This document shows, one piece after another, positions 17,057-26,470 of a stretch of 64,000 nucleotides of DNA. Under the pieces are notes generated by a model. The model did not search any database. It had not been told where the DNA came from and was given only the letters and a program-made list of their open reading frames with translations. This stretch comes from Rhodopseudomonas palustris (GTDB taxonomy: Bacteria; Pseudomonadota; Alphaproteobacteria; Rhizobiales; Xanthobacteraceae). The DNA is taken from assembly GCF_013415845.1 (NCBI RefSeq), contig NZ_CP058907.1:3472001-3536000 (forward strand), read 5' to 3'. The position numbers were made by a program, and so were the translations under genes. Numbering within the stretch: position 1 is the first letter of the stretch; each line of letters starts with the position of its first letter.

Positions 17057-19072
17057 TTACGCGAACTCGAGGATCAGCGCATCGACCGCGAGCGTCGCTC
17101 CGGCCGCGGCGTGGATCTTCTTGACGGTGCCGTCGCGTTCGGCGCGCAGCACGTTCTGCATCTTCATCGCCTCGACCACCGCCAGCGTCTCGCCGGCCTT
17201 GACCTCCTGGCCCTCGGTCACCGCGATCGACACGATCAGGCCCGGCATCGGGCACAGCACCTTCTTGCCGGTGTCGGCCTTGTCGGCTTCCTTCATCCAG
17301 CGCGCGGCCGCCGCTTCACGCTCGGTGAAGACGTTGACCGACACTTCGTAGCCATGATGCGCCAGCTTGAAGCCGTTCGGGATCGCACGGACCTGCACCG
17401 CGACCGGATGGCCGTCGATGGTGCCTTCCCACACCGGATCGCCCGGCATCCAGGACGACAGCAACTGGTGCGGCTGACCGAGCGAACCGTCGGCATTGGC
17501 GAAGCGGACGACGAACGCCTCACCTTCGCGGATCACGTCGAGCGGCACTTCGCTGCGCTCCAGCCACACGCAGCGGCGGCGCTCGCGGATCACCGCGCGG
17601 CCGATCATCTGGCCCGAGATCTTGCGCTTGCGCTCGCCGATCACCCGGTCGATCGCCGCGCCGACCGCGGCGATGCGGCGGGCGACTTCACCCTCCGGCA
17701 CCCGCGGATGGAATCCCTGCGGGAATTCCTCGGCGATGAAGCCGGTCGACAGATTGCCCTCGCGCCAACGCGGATGCGTCATCAGCGCCGACAGGAACGG
17801 AATGTTGTGGCGGATGCCGTCGACGTAGAACGCGTCGAGCGCATGGGTCTGCGCCTCGATCGCCGCGGCGCGCGATGGCCCGTGCGTCACCAGCTTGGCG
17901 ATCATCGGGTCGTAGAACATCGAGATCTCGCCGCCCTCCTGCACGCCGGTGTCGTTGCGCACCGTGATGCCGGAGGCTGCGCTCTCGGCCGGCGGGCGAT
18001 ACTTCACCAGGCGGCCGATCGACGGCAAGAAGTTGCGGAACGGATCTTCCGCATAGACGCGGGACTCGATCGCCCAGCCCTTCAGCGTGACGTCCTTCTG
18101 CGCCAGCGCCAGCTTCTCACCGGCCGCCACGCGGATCATCTGCTCGACTAGATCGATGCCGGTGACCATTTCGGTGACCGGATGTTCGACCTGCAGGCGG
18201 GTATTCATTTCGAGGAAGTAGAAGCTCTTGTCCTGGCCGGCGACGAACTCGACGGTGCCGGCGGAGTCGTAGTTCACGGCCTTGGCCAGCGCGACCGCCT
18301 GCTCGCCCATCTTGCGGCGGGTGACTTCGTCGAGCAGCGGCGACGGCGCCTCTTCGATCACCTTCTGATTGCGGCGCTGGATCGAGCATTCGCGCTCGCC
18401 GAGATAGATGACGTTACCGTGCTTGTCGCCGAGCACCTGGATTTCGATGTGGCGCGGATCGACGATGAACTTTTCGATGAAGACGCGGTCGTCGCCGAAC
18501 GAGGCCTTGGCCTCGGCCTTGGCGAGGTTGAAGCCTTCGGCGACTTCCGCCCGCGAATGCGCGATGCGCATGCCCTTGCCGCCACCGCCGGCCGAGGCCT
18601 TGATCATCACCGGGTAGCCGATCTCGTCGGCGATCTTCACCGCGTGCTTGTCGTCCTCGATCACGCCGAGGAAGCCGGGCACGGTCGAAACCTTGGCCTG
18701 CGCGGCGGCCTTCTTGGACTCGATCTTGTCACCCATCGCGGCGATCGCGCCGGGGTTCGGACCGATGAATACGATGCCGGCCTCGGCCAGCGCCTTGGCG
18801 AACGCCTCGCGCTCGGACAGGAAGCCGTAGCCCGGATGCACCGCCTCAGCGCCGGTCTTCTTGCAGGCCTCGACGATCTTCTCGATCACCAGATAGCTCT
18901 CGGCCGCCGCCGGAGGGCCGATCAGCACCGCTTCATCGGCCATTTCGACGTGCAGAGCGTCGCGGTCCGCCTCGGAATAGACGGCGACCGTCTCGATACC
19001 CATACGACGCGCGGTCTTGATGACCCGGCAGGCGATCTCGCCGCGGTTGGCGATCAGAATTCGTTTGAACAT
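17057..19072 (-). CDS. pccA: propionyl-CoA/acetyl-CoA carboxylase, biotin-carrying alpha subunit
   Basis: 671 residues from ATG 19072 (MFKRILIANRGEIACRVI, the canonical start); a longer open frame upstream has no merit. Biotin carboxylase domain about 1-450 (EAVHPGYGFLSER, KASAGGGGKGMR, EMNTRLQVEHPVTE), a linker/BT domain about 460-590, and the biotinyl domain with VEAMKMQ, biotin Lys at residue 637. With PccB it carboxylates propionyl-CoA to methylmalonyl-CoA. The pccB gene is about 38 kb away at 57492. Acetyl- or methylcrotonyl-CoA specificity cannot be excluded. Confidence 0.92.
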   Translation of the reverse strand: MFKRILIANRGEIACRVIKTARRMGIETVAVYSEADRDALHVEMADEAVLIGPPAAAESYLVIEKIVEACKKTGAEAVHPGYGFLSEREAFAKALAEAGIVFIGPNPGAIAAMGDKIESKKAAAQAKVSTVPGFLGVIEDDKHAVKIADEIGYPVMIKASAGGGGKGMRIAHSRAEVAEGFNLAKAEAKASFGDDRVFIEKFIVDPRHIEIQVLGDKHGNVIYLGERECSIQRRNQKVIEEAPSPLLDEVTRRKMGEQAVALAKAVNYDSAGTVEFVAGQDKSFYFLEMNTRLQVEHPVTEMVTGIDLVEQMIRVAAGEKLALAQKDVTLKGWAIESRVYAEDPFRNFLPSIGRLVKYRPPAESAASGITVRNDTGVQEGGEISMFYDPMIAKLVTHGPSRAAAIEAQTHALDAFYVDGIRHNIPFLSALMTHPRWREGNLSTGFIAEEFPQGFHPRVPEGEVARRIAAVGAAIDRVIGERKRKISGQMIGRAVIRERRRCVWLERSEVPLDVIREGEAFVVRFANADGSLGQPHQLLSSWMPGDPVWEGTIDGHPVAVQVRAIPNGFKLAHHGYEVSVNVFTEREAAAARWMKEADKADTGKKVLCPMPGLIVSIAVTEGQEVKAGETLAVVEAMKMQNVLRAERDGTVKKIHAAAGATLAVDALILEFA

Positions 19073-19225
19073 GCTCTTTTTCTTGCAACCTTGGATGGTT
19101 CTGCTGTCCCGGGCGGGGCAGCGACGGGGCATTGCGGGTGTGCTTGTAACAATTCTGTCGCCGGGGAAAACTAGATATTGCGAAGGGGTCCCCAGCGTGG
19201 GCCCCAATCAACCCAAGGCCCTGTC

Positions 19226-21076
19226 ATGCGCCGCACACTCGCCCTACTGTCCGCGGGCCTCTGCCTGCTGTCCGTCTCCACCGCTTTCGCCCAGAACACT
19301 CCGCCCCGCAACCTGATTCTGTTCATTCCCGACGGTCTGCGGGCGAAGTCCGTCAGCCCGGAGACCGCGCCGGCGATGGCCGCGCTGCGCGATCAGGGCG
19401 TCAATTTCAAGAATCCGCATTCGCTGTTTCCGACCTTCACCATGGCGAACGGCTCGGCGATGGCGACCGGACACTATCTCGGCGACACCGGCACCTTCAG
19501 CAACACCATCTATACCGGCTACAGCGTTCCGCCGGCCGGGAATACCGTGGTTCCGTTCATCGAGAACGACGACGTCCTCGGCGACATCGATAATCATTTC
19601 GACGGCAATTACCTCAACGAAGAAAGCCTGCTGAAGCTCGCCCGCGACAAGGGGCTGAGCACCGCGGCGATCGGCAAGCTCGGCCCCACGCTGCTGTTCG
19701 ACCACACCGACCGGGCCGACAGGCCGGGGCCGCATTCGATCGTGATCGATGATGCGACCGGTTCGCCGAAGGGCGTGCCGCTGCCCGACGACTTCAAGGC
19801 CGAGCTCGACAAGCTCGGACTGCCGCTCAAGCCGCCGGCCCGCGGCGAAAACGCCAAGGCCGGCGACGCCAAGACCCCCGGCACGTTGGTCGCCAACGTG
19901 GTGCAGCAGGCCTATTTCGCCGATGTCGCCGCCAAGGCGGTGCTGCCGCTGTTCAAGCAGCGCGGCAAGCCTTTCGTGCTGGTGTTTTGGTCCCGCGATC
20001 CGGATGGAAGCCAGCATAATCAAGGCGATAGCCTGAACGAGCTCACACCGGGCATTAACGGACCGACCTCGCTGGCCGGAATCCGCAATGCCGACAACAA
20101 CCTCGCGCAGTTGCGCAAAGCTCTGGATGAGCTTGGGCTCTCCGCCTCGACCAACATCATCGTGTCGGCCGACCACGGCTTCTCGACGATCTCGAAGCAG
20201 AGCAAGACCTCACCGTCCGCCAAGGCGAGCTACGACGACACCCCGGCCGGCTTCCTGCCGATGGGCTTCCTCGCCATCGATCTGGCGAAGGCTCTGAAGC
20301 TGCCGCTGTTCGATCCCAACAACGGCAACGCAGCGGTCGGCGGCAACTCCCACCCCAAGGCCGGCAACGGCGTGCTCGGCAAGGATCCGGCCAAGCCGGA
20401 TCTGATCGTCGCCACCAATGGCGGCTCGGACCTGATCTACCTGCCGACCGGCGACAAGAAGCTCGCCGGCCGCACCATCCGGGCCCTGCTCGAACAGGAC
20501 TACGTCAGCGGACTGTTCGTCGATGACTCACTCGGCAGCTTCCCTGGCACGCTGCCGCTGTCGGCACTGAATCTGAAAGGTAAGGCGGCGACGCCGACGC
20601 CCGCGATCGTGGTCAACTTCCGGTCCTACGCGTCCGGCTGCGCCGAGCCGACGCAGTGCTCGGTGCAGGTGGCCGACACCGTGCTCCGCCAGGGCCAGGG
20701 CATGCACGGCTCGTTCAGCCGCGGCGACACCATGAACTTCATGGCGGCGACCGGCCCGGACTTCAAAGCCGGCTTCGCCGATCCGCTGCCGGTGAGCAAC
20801 GCCGACGTCGGGTTCACAGCGGCGAAGCTGATGGGTCTCGATCCGACCACCAAGGGCAAGCTGATCGGCCGGGTGATGACCGAGGCGATGCCGAACGGCG
20901 CCGTGCCGAAGGCCACGCAGGAGACGGTGCGCTCGAAATACGCCGCCAACGGGCTGCGCACCGTGCTGGCGATGCAGCGCGTTGGCGAGCATCGCTACTT
21001 CGATGCCGCCGGTTTCCCCGGCCGCACCCTCGGCCTCGACGGCGAGACCACCAAACAAAAAGCGGCGGGGAAATAA
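19226..21076 (+). CDS. exported alkaline-phosphatase-superfamily phosphodiesterase
   Basis: 616 residues from ATG 19226, which gives a clean signal peptide (MRRTLALLSAGLCLLS, cut after AFA). Metal and nucleophile motifs of the type I phosphodiesterase/nucleotide pyrophosphatase fold are in order: FIPDGLRA, FPTFTMANGSAMATG (Thr nucleophile), WSRDPDGSQHNQGD, VSADHGFSTI, and a late HGSFSRGD. It would hydrolyse phosphoesters in the periplasm; substrate unknown. The start used here skips 16 upstream residues that would spoil the signal peptide. A strong hairpin overlaps its 3' end. Confidence 0.85.
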   Translation: MRRTLALLSAGLCLLSVSTAFAQNTPPRNLILFIPDGLRAKSVSPETAPAMAALRDQGVNFKNPHSLFPTFTMANGSAMATGHYLGDTGTFSNTIYTGYSVPPAGNTVVPFIENDDVLGDIDNHFDGNYLNEESLLKLARDKGLSTAAIGKLGPTLLFDHTDRADRPGPHSIVIDDATGSPKGVPLPDDFKAELDKLGLPLKPPARGENAKAGDAKTPGTLVANVVQQAYFADVAAKAVLPLFKQRGKPFVLVFWSRDPDGSQHNQGDSLNELTPGINGPTSLAGIRNADNNLAQLRKALDELGLSASTNIIVSADHGFSTISKQSKTSPSAKASYDDTPAGFLPMGFLAIDLAKALKLPLFDPNNGNAAVGGNSHPKAGNGVLGKDPAKPDLIVATNGGSDLIYLPTGDKKLAGRTIRALLEQDYVSGLFVDDSLGSFPGTLPLSALNLKGKAATPTPAIVVNFRSYASGCAEPTQCSVQVADTVLRQGQGMHGSFSRGDTMNFMAATGPDFKAGFADPLPVSNADVGFTAAKLMGLDPTTKGKLIGRVMTEAMPNGAVPKATQETVRSKYAANGLRTVLAMQRVGEHRYFDAAGFPGRTLGLDGETTKQKAAGK

Positions 21077-21088
21077 CCCCCGCCGCTT
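21060..21088 (-). terminator. intrinsic terminator of the minus-strand 191-aa gene
   Basis: 11-bp perfect GC-rich stem (21060-21070 with 21078-21088) and 7-nt loop. Read on the minus strand it is followed by TTTTTGTTTGG, a proper U-tract, so it ends the gene at 21115-21690. Its stem and the stop codon of the plus-strand phosphodiesterase overlap. Confidence 0.8.
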
Positions 21089-21114
21089 CCTTGCAGAACT
21101 TTGGCTTCGGCCGA

Positions 21115-21690
21115 TCAGACGCCGAGATCGAAGATCTGCGGCACCTGGCTGATCAGCGGCAGCGTCGCGACGCCGACCAGCGTGGCGACCAGCCGCATCA
21201 GCGTGTGATTGCTGCGCCGGGTGCCGCGCATCTGCCGCGAGATCCACTCCAGGACCTCGGTGTTGACGCCGACCGCCTGGGTCGGAGCCCAGGACTCGAT
21301 CGCGACGTCCGGCGACAGCGCGACGCTGCGCGCCGGCACCGGCAGGCCCGAGGCGGCCGCGGCGTGGTGGGCGACGGCCTTGGCGAACAGATCATCGAAC
21401 CGGCCGCCATCGACACGCTCGGCAGCGGCATCGTTGATCTCGAACAGCGCCTCGGCCTCGGCCCGGCTGATCGGCTGATTGTCGACCGCGGAAGCGGTCA
21501 GGATACCCATGCACCACGCGGTGTCGGCGGCGTCGAGGGTGCGGGAGAAATGCACCCGACCGCGGGTGGTCGGGCCTTCGCCGGTGATGATCCCATCCCG
21601 CACGACCCCGAGCGCTTGCGCGGCGGTATAACGATCCGAAACGTTGAGAGGGTCGATGCCGAACAGTTCGGCGGTGGCGACGGCAGTCAT
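21115..21690 (-). CDS. hypothetical protein with C-terminal hydrophobic segment
   Basis: 191 residues from ATG 21690 (MTAVATAELFGIDPLN); the open frame extends upstream but without coding character. Ala-rich and helical. A single hydrophobic segment at about 168-185 (LMRLVATLVGVATLPLI) near the C-terminus suggests a tail anchor. I do not recognise a family. It ends at the intrinsic terminator at 21060-21088. The 293-bp region upstream holds no gene but has two short hairpins near 21896-21935. Confidence 0.6.
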   Translation of the reverse strand: MTAVATAELFGIDPLNVSDRYTAAQALGVVRDGIITGEGPTTRGRVHFSRTLDAADTAWCMGILTASAVDNQPISRAEAEALFEINDAAAERVDGGRFDDLFAKAVAHHAAAASGLPVPARSVALSPDVAIESWAPTQAVGVNTEVLEWISRQMRGTRRSNHTLMRLVATLVGVATLPLISQVPQIFDLGV

Positions 21691-21983
21691 TGCTTTCACT
21701 CGTTTTTCTGGCTCTGGGCCAGCATTTCCACGCTGGCGTAAACGCTTGGTTAAGACTTCGCTCCTGCGCTCGATTCGATCGGAATTACCCACGATGTTTC
21801 GAAACAGGGTTGCCGATTTGTCGCAGCAGCGGTCTCGCCGGCTCAATTCGCAAGCCGCTCCGGCGGCGGTTGGGCGCACTGGCGGCGCAATTGCGGCAAA
21901 GCGGCTTTGCCGGGCGGCCATTTGGCCGCACCGGTCATTCAGCGGTCCTTCAGCGTTTTAAGCGGCGAGCCGTCGGCGCGCGG
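21691..21983. other. intergenic spacer with two hairpins
   Basis: 293 bp between two minus-strand genes. No gene. Two short palindromes, GGCAAAGC-GGCTTTGCC and GCGGCCATTTGGCCGC, lie around 21896-21935 and could act as the 3' end structure of the DUF2177 transcript. The half nearest 21690 likely carries the promoter of the 191-aa gene. Confidence 0.35.
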
Positions 21984-22382
21984 TCAGCGCGGCGACCACC
22001 AGTCGGCGAGCAGCAGGCCGAGCGTTCCCGACACCGCCGTGACGAACGCGCCCCAGGAGATGTCGACCGCGACCACCGGCCAGGTCCAGTGCTTCAGCAG
22101 CGCCAGCGAGGTCAGCTCGAAGGTCGCGTAGCAGAACACGCCGAACAGCGCCCCGTACACTAACGAGGATTGCCAGGTCGCCTGCGCCGAGCCGTTGACG
22201 AAGATAACGATGCCGACGACGTAGAGCAGGTAGAACAGCACAGCCGGCAGCAGCCTCACCTCGCCGAGCATCTCGCCGACCTGCGACTGGAAGAAGCTCT
22301 TGGCGATCGTGCCGAGGAATAGAAAGTCGAGCGGAATCAGGACAATGAATGTTGCCAGATAGAGTAGACCGTATCGCTTCAA
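21984..22382 (-). CDS. DUF2177 family membrane protein
   Basis: 132 residues with four hydrophobic segments (about 5-25, 45-63, 75-95, 103-125). The family pattern is MKRYGLLYLATFIVLIPLDF ... ATFELTSLALLKHW ... DISWGAFVTAVSG, typical of DUF2177, small inner-membrane proteins of unknown function often found beside photolyase or cryptochrome-like genes. It is divergent from the photolyase gene here (118-bp spacer). Confidence 0.85.
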   Translation of the reverse strand: MKRYGLLYLATFIVLIPLDFLFLGTIAKSFFQSQVGEMLGEVRLLPAVLFYLLYVVGIVIFVNGSAQATWQSSLVYGALFGVFCYATFELTSLALLKHWTWPVVAVDISWGAFVTAVSGTLGLLLADWWSPR

Positions 22383-22500
22383 ATCGTCCTCCTGAACAAA
22401 GCAAACTGCATCCTGTCAAATACGGAACGTCTCGTCGATGGTTGCAGTTGCATCGGAACATCGGCGCAAGGTCGCAGCCTCGCATCTCGGATGAGCCCAC

Positions 22501-23952
22501 GTGCTGACACCTGCCAGCTCCCGCCCCATCATCGTCTGGTTTCGTGACGATCTCCGTCTTGCCGATCATCCGGCGCTGCACGCAGCCGCGCAATCCGGTG
22601 CGCCTGTGCTGTGCGTCTATGTGCTCGACGAGGTGAGCGACGACGTGCGCGCCCTTGGCGGCGCCGCGCGGTGGTGGCTGGCGCAATCGCTTCGCGCGCT
22701 GGAGTCCGAGCTTCGCGGTTTGGGCGGAGCGCTGACCCTGCGGCGGGGGCCGGCTGCCGCGGTGCTGGCCGAGCTGGCGCAGCAGAGCGATGCGGCGGCG
22801 GTGCATTGGAACGAGATCGAGATCGCTCCGCATCGGGCTGTCGCCGATGCGCTGGCCGATTCCCTCACGGTGGCCGGCATCGCATATCACCGCCACCCTG
22901 GCGACACGCTGGTGGCGCCGAGTGCGATCCGTAGCAAGGATGGCCGCGGCATGCGGGTGTTCACGCCATTCTGGCGGCGGGTGCTCAGCCTCGGCGATCC
23001 ACCGCAGCCCCTGCCCCGCCCGAAGGCGCTGCGGCCGGCGCCGGCTCCACCGAGCGATCAGCTCGGCGACTGGCAGCTCGAGCCGACGGCGCCGGACTGG
23101 GCCGGCGGCCTGCGCCAAACCTGGACCCCCGGCGAAGCCGCCGCGCAGGCGCGGCTGTCCGACTTCCTCGCGGGCCTGCCCGGCTATGCGGACGGGCGCG
23201 ACTATCCGGATCGGCACGTCACCTCCGGCCTGTCGCCGCATCTGCGGTTCGGCGAAATCAGTCCGCGCCAGGTCTGGTACGCCACGCGCTTTGCCGCCGC
23301 CGAGCGGCCGGCGATCGCGCCCGACGTGGACAAATTCCTGAGCGAGCTCGGCTGGCGCGAGTTCTGCCGGCATCTGCTGTTCGACCATCCGGATCTGGCG
23401 ACCCGCAATCTGCAGCCGGCGTTCGACGCCTTCCCGTGGCACAGCGACGAGGCGGCGCTCAGCGCCTGGCAGCGCGGCCGCACCGGCTACCCGATCGTCG
23501 ACGCCGGAATGCGCGAGGTGTGGCACTCCGGGGTGATGCATAATCGCGTCCGCATGGTCGTCGGCTCGTTCCTGGTCAAGCACTTGCTGATCGACTGGCG
23601 GCTCGGCGAGCAGTGGTTCTGGGACACGCTGGTCGACGCCGATCCCGGCAGCAATCCCGGTAACTGGCAGTGGGTGGCGGGCTGCGGCGCCGACGCCGCG
23701 CCGTATTTCCGGGTGTTCAACCCGTTGCTGCAGAGCGAGAAGTTCGACGCGGGCGGCGCCTACATCCAGCGCTGGGTGCCCGAGCTGGCCGGGCTGCCGA
23801 ACGACCTGATCCACCAGCCTTGGACCGCGACGCCGCTCGAACTCGCCGCCGCCGGCATCGAGCTCGGCGGCAACTACCCGGGACCGATCGTCGACCACAA
23901 AACCGGCCGGCAGCGGGCGCTTTCGGCCTATGCCGAGCTGCGTCAGCGTTGA
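22501..23952 (+). CDS. phrB: deoxyribodipyrimidine photolyase (class I)
   Basis: 483 residues from GTG 22501; no ATG fits. Photolyase N-terminal alpha/beta domain about 5-135 (IVWFRDDLRLADHPAL). The FAD-binding domain from about 200 has the signatures TGYPIVDAGMREVWHSGVMH, NRVRMVVGSFLVKHLLIDW, and DPGSNPGNWQWVAGCGADAA. It repairs cyclobutane pyrimidine dimers with light, using FADH and an antenna cofactor. Full-length. Divergent from a DUF2177 gene. Confidence 0.93.
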   Translation: MLTPASSRPIIVWFRDDLRLADHPALHAAAQSGAPVLCVYVLDEVSDDVRALGGAARWWLAQSLRALESELRGLGGALTLRRGPAAAVLAELAQQSDAAAVHWNEIEIAPHRAVADALADSLTVAGIAYHRHPGDTLVAPSAIRSKDGRGMRVFTPFWRRVLSLGDPPQPLPRPKALRPAPAPPSDQLGDWQLEPTAPDWAGGLRQTWTPGEAAAQARLSDFLAGLPGYADGRDYPDRHVTSGLSPHLRFGEISPRQVWYATRFAAAERPAIAPDVDKFLSELGWREFCRHLLFDHPDLATRNLQPAFDAFPWHSDEAALSAWQRGRTGYPIVDAGMREVWHSGVMHNRVRMVVGSFLVKHLLIDWRLGEQWFWDTLVDADPGSNPGNWQWVAGCGADAAPYFRVFNPLLQSEKFDAGGAYIQRWVPELAGLPNDLIHQPWTATPLELAAAGIELGGNYPGPIVDHKTGRQRALSAYAELRQR

Positions 23953-24030
23953 ACAACTTCGCTTAGCAGCGTTACTAATTGCGCGAATCGGCTATCGTCG
24001 CGGTTATCTACAAACCCTTGGGGGATCAAT

Positions 24031-24372
24031 ATGGACGACGACAAGCCGATTATCGAGCAGGTGGGCGAGGTGATCACCGAGGCCACCGATGCAGCCAAGA
24101 CCGTGGTCAAGAAGGCGCGCAAGGCGGCCAAGAAAGTCGCCAAGAAGGTGAAGGCGGGCGCCAAGAAGGCCGCGAAGGCGACCAAGAAGGCAGGCAAGAA
24201 GGCCGCCAAAAAGGCAGCCAAGAAAGCTCCGAAGAAGGCCGCCAAGAAAGCCGCCAAAAAGGCGCCCAAGAAGGCCAAAAAGGCAGCCAAGAAGGCAGCC
24301 AAGAAAACCGTGAAGAAGGCCAAGAAGGCGGCGCCGAAGAAGGCGAAAAAGGCCAAGAAATCCAAGCGCTGA
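24031..24372 (+). CDS. histone H1-like lysine-rich DNA-binding protein
   Basis: 113 residues. The first 22 are ordinary and acidic (MDDDKPIIEQVGEVITEATD). The rest is an almost pure (K/A/P) repeat of AAKK and APKK units; about 46 lysines in all. This is the composition of bacterial H1-like proteins (AlgP, HupN, BpH1 type) that compact DNA or modulate transcription. The GGGGGAT ribosome site 6 nt before ATG and a strong terminator after it show a real, monocistronic gene. The DNA repeat makes the length prone to slippage. Confidence 0.88.
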   Translation: MDDDKPIIEQVGEVITEATDAAKTVVKKARKAAKKVAKKVKAGAKKAAKATKKAGKKAAKKAAKKAPKKAAKKAAKKAPKKAKKAAKKAAKKTVKKAKKAAPKKAKKAKKSKR

Positions 24373-24398
24373 GCGGTTCATCCGGATCGGCCGGCGAA

Positions 24399-24429
24399 AG
24401 CCTCCGGAGCACGGCTCCGGGGGCTTTTT
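24399..24429 (+). terminator. intrinsic terminator of the H1-like gene
   Basis: 12-bp stem AGCCTCCGGAGC / GCTCCGGGGGCT (one G-U pair) with a 3-nt loop, followed by TTTTT. It sits 27 bp after the stop. Confidence 0.85.
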
Positions 24430-24478
24430 GCTGTCCGCTGACCGAAGGCGCCCGGCCCTACCCCGCCGACGTCTTGAC

Positions 24479-25354
24479 CTACACCTTGGCCCGGTTGACC
24501 AGAAACACCGCCGCCGCACAGATCACCATGCCGACGATCGAGACCACGTCCAGCTTTTCACCGAACAGCACATAGGCCATCAGCGCGGTGGTGCCGGGCA
24601 CCAGGTAGAACAGGCTAGCGACCGAGGTCGCGGCGGAATGCCGGATCAGCCAGTACAGCAGCCCGATCGAGCCGATCGACAGCACCACCACCAGCCAGCC
24701 CACCGCCAGCACGAACTCGGTGGTCCAGTTCACCACCCGGGTTTCGAACAGCACGGCGCCGACCGCGAACAGCGCGAGCGCGGCGAGGAATTGGATGATG
24801 TTGCCGGCGCGCCAGTCGATGCCGCTGCAGAACCGCTTCTGGTACAGCGTGCCGATGGTGATACCGATCAGCGAACAGGCCGAGGCGAGCCAGCCCCAGC
24901 CGACGTCGCCGGTCAGGCTGCGGCTGTGCAGGATCAGCAGCGTGCCGCCCAGACCGAGCCCCAGCCCCAGCCATTGCAGCGGCGTGACGCGCTCGCCGAG
25001 CCATCGGTTGGCGAGCGTCGAGGTCAGGATCGGCTGCAGTCCGGGGATCAATGCCGACAGCCCCGCCGGCACCGAATGCGCGATCGCGATCGAGGTGCCG
25101 GCCAGATACACGCCGTGCACCAGCAGCCCGGCGACGATGCTGTGGCCGACGCCGGCGAGGTTCGGCCAGCGCGGCCGCGCGATCGCCGCGATCACCGCGA
25201 TCAGCGACACCACCGCGATCATCCGGATCGACAGGTAGGTCAGCGGCTCGGCCCCGGCCAGCGCGTACTTGGTGCCAATGAAGCCGGTGCTCCACAGCAC
25301 GACGAACACGGCGGGCGCGGCACGGCCGGCGAGATGCTCTGCATTACGGTTCAT
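24479..25354 (-). CDS. EamA/DMT family transporter
   Basis: 291 residues with about ten predicted membrane helices in two EamA repeats. Family features: [20 protein letters not shown] at the start, [37 protein letters not shown] closing repeat 1, and [20 protein letters not shown] in repeat 2. DMT proteins export amino acids, nucleotides or other metabolites across the inner membrane; the substrate is not deducible. It converges on the H1-like gene. Confidence 0.92.
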   Translation of the reverse strand: MNRNAEHLAGRAAPAVFVVLWSTGFIGTKYALAGAEPLTYLSIRMIAVVSLIAVIAAIARPRWPNLAGVGHSIVAGLLVHGVYLAGTSIAIAHSVPAGLSALIPGLQPILTSTLANRWLGERVTPLQWLGLGLGLGGTLLILHSRSLTGDVGWGWLASACSLIGITIGTLYQKRFCSGIDWRAGNIIQFLAALALFAVGAVLFETRVVNWTTEFVLAVGWLVVVLSIGSIGLLYWLIRHSAATSVASLFYLVPGTTALMAYVLFGEKLDVVSIVGMVICAAAVFLVNRAKV

Positions 25355-25507
25355 TGTCTACCCGGAAGCCCGATCATATGGTGACGGGCAAGCGCCCGAT
25401 GGCGCTTCGTCCATGCCATGCCGCAAGCGCCGCGGCCAGCATGGATCGTCGTCTTTCTGTGCAGCGCCGCCTTCCCTGCGTGCGCGTTCGTCACTTCCGG
25501 AGCCGCC

Positions 25508-26416
25508 ATGCGCCTGCAGTTCGAGACCGTCGACGTGTTCACCGCAGAGCAGTTCAGCGGCAACCCGCTCGCCGTCGTGCTCAACGCGGAAGGGCTGTCG
25601 GCTGCGCAGATGCAGGCGATCGCCGGCGAGTTCAATCTGTCGGAAACGACCTTCGTGCTGCCACCGCAGGACCCTGCCCACACCGCGCAGGTTCGGATCT
25701 TCACGCCCAACGGCGAGATGCCGTTCGCCGGCCATCCGAATGTCGGCACCGCCTTCGTGCTGGCCCGTATCGGGCAGAGCTACGGCCGCAGCATTGCCGG
25801 CGATCGCGTGGTGTTCGAGGAGAAGGCAGGTCTCGTCCCGATCGAACTGATCAAGGACGGCGGCGCTGTCACCGGCGCACGCCTTAACTCACCGCAAAGC
25901 TTATCGTTGGTCGACGAACTTGCGCCCGATGTCATCGCTGCGGCCTGCTCGCTCAGCGAAAGCGACATCGAGATCGCCAACCACCGGCCGTGCATCGCAT
26001 CCTGTGGCGCGGCATTCATCGTTGCGGAGGTGAACAATCGCGCCGCCCTCACCGCCGCGAGTCCACGGATCGAGATATTCCGTGACCGCATCGCCGGGGC
26101 TGCAGCAACCAGCATCCTGCTGTACACTCAGGTAGAAGAGGACACCATCGACATCCGCGCCCGGATGTTCGCGCCGCTGCACAAGATCCCCGAGGACCCC
26201 GCCACCGGCAGCGCCAATGTCGCGCTGATCGGCCTGTTGGCGAAGCTGCGGCCGGAATCCGATCTGACGCTGTCGAAGACCATCCTGCAGGGCTTCGAGA
26301 TGGGCCGGCCGAGCCTGCTGTTCGCCAGCGCCGAGAAGCGCGGTGGCGAGGTCATCACGACCGCGATCGGCGGCCACTGCGTGGCGGTGATGTCGGGAAC
26401 GATCGGCCTGAAATAG
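25508..26416 (+). CDS. PhzF family isomerase
   Basis: 302 residues from ATG 25508 (GGAG box upstream). Two mirrored PhzF folds. Key parts: [20 protein letters not shown], the catalytic Glu in [29 protein letters not shown], and [16 protein letters not shown]. PhzF enzymes isomerise or epimerise cyclic or amino-acid substrates with a diaminopimelate-epimerase-like fold; outside phenazine clusters their substrate is generally unknown. No phenazine genes are near. An open frame from 25418 is longer but only adds an artefactual leader. Confidence 0.9.
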   Translation: MRLQFETVDVFTAEQFSGNPLAVVLNAEGLSAAQMQAIAGEFNLSETTFVLPPQDPAHTAQVRIFTPNGEMPFAGHPNVGTAFVLARIGQSYGRSIAGDRVVFEEKAGLVPIELIKDGGAVTGARLNSPQSLSLVDELAPDVIAAACSLSESDIEIANHRPCIASCGAAFIVAEVNNRAALTAASPRIEIFRDRIAGAAATSILLYTQVEEDTIDIRARMFAPLHKIPEDPATGSANVALIGLLAKLRPESDLTLSKTILQGFEMGRPSLLFASAEKRGGEVITTAIGGHCVAVMSGTIGLK

Positions 26417-26470
26417 GCTCGGAAAGCAGGACCGGCGCTCGCTCTTTGGCCAGTCAGACGGCCGACGCGC

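Noticed and set aside
16829..18151. 440-codon plus-strand frame opposite pccA
   Set aside because: Shadow of the carboxylase; His/Asp/Arg-rich text typical of antisense frames.
21958..23898. 646-codon minus-strand open frame across photolyase and DUF2177
   Set aside because: Antisense to photolyase, low-quality composition, and overlaps a clear same-strand membrane protein gene in another frame.
23943..24365. Phe/Leu-rich minus-strand frame that looks like a multi-pass membrane protein
   Set aside because: Direct complement of the lysine repeat in the H1-like gene; the apparent hydrophobicity is a coding artefact.
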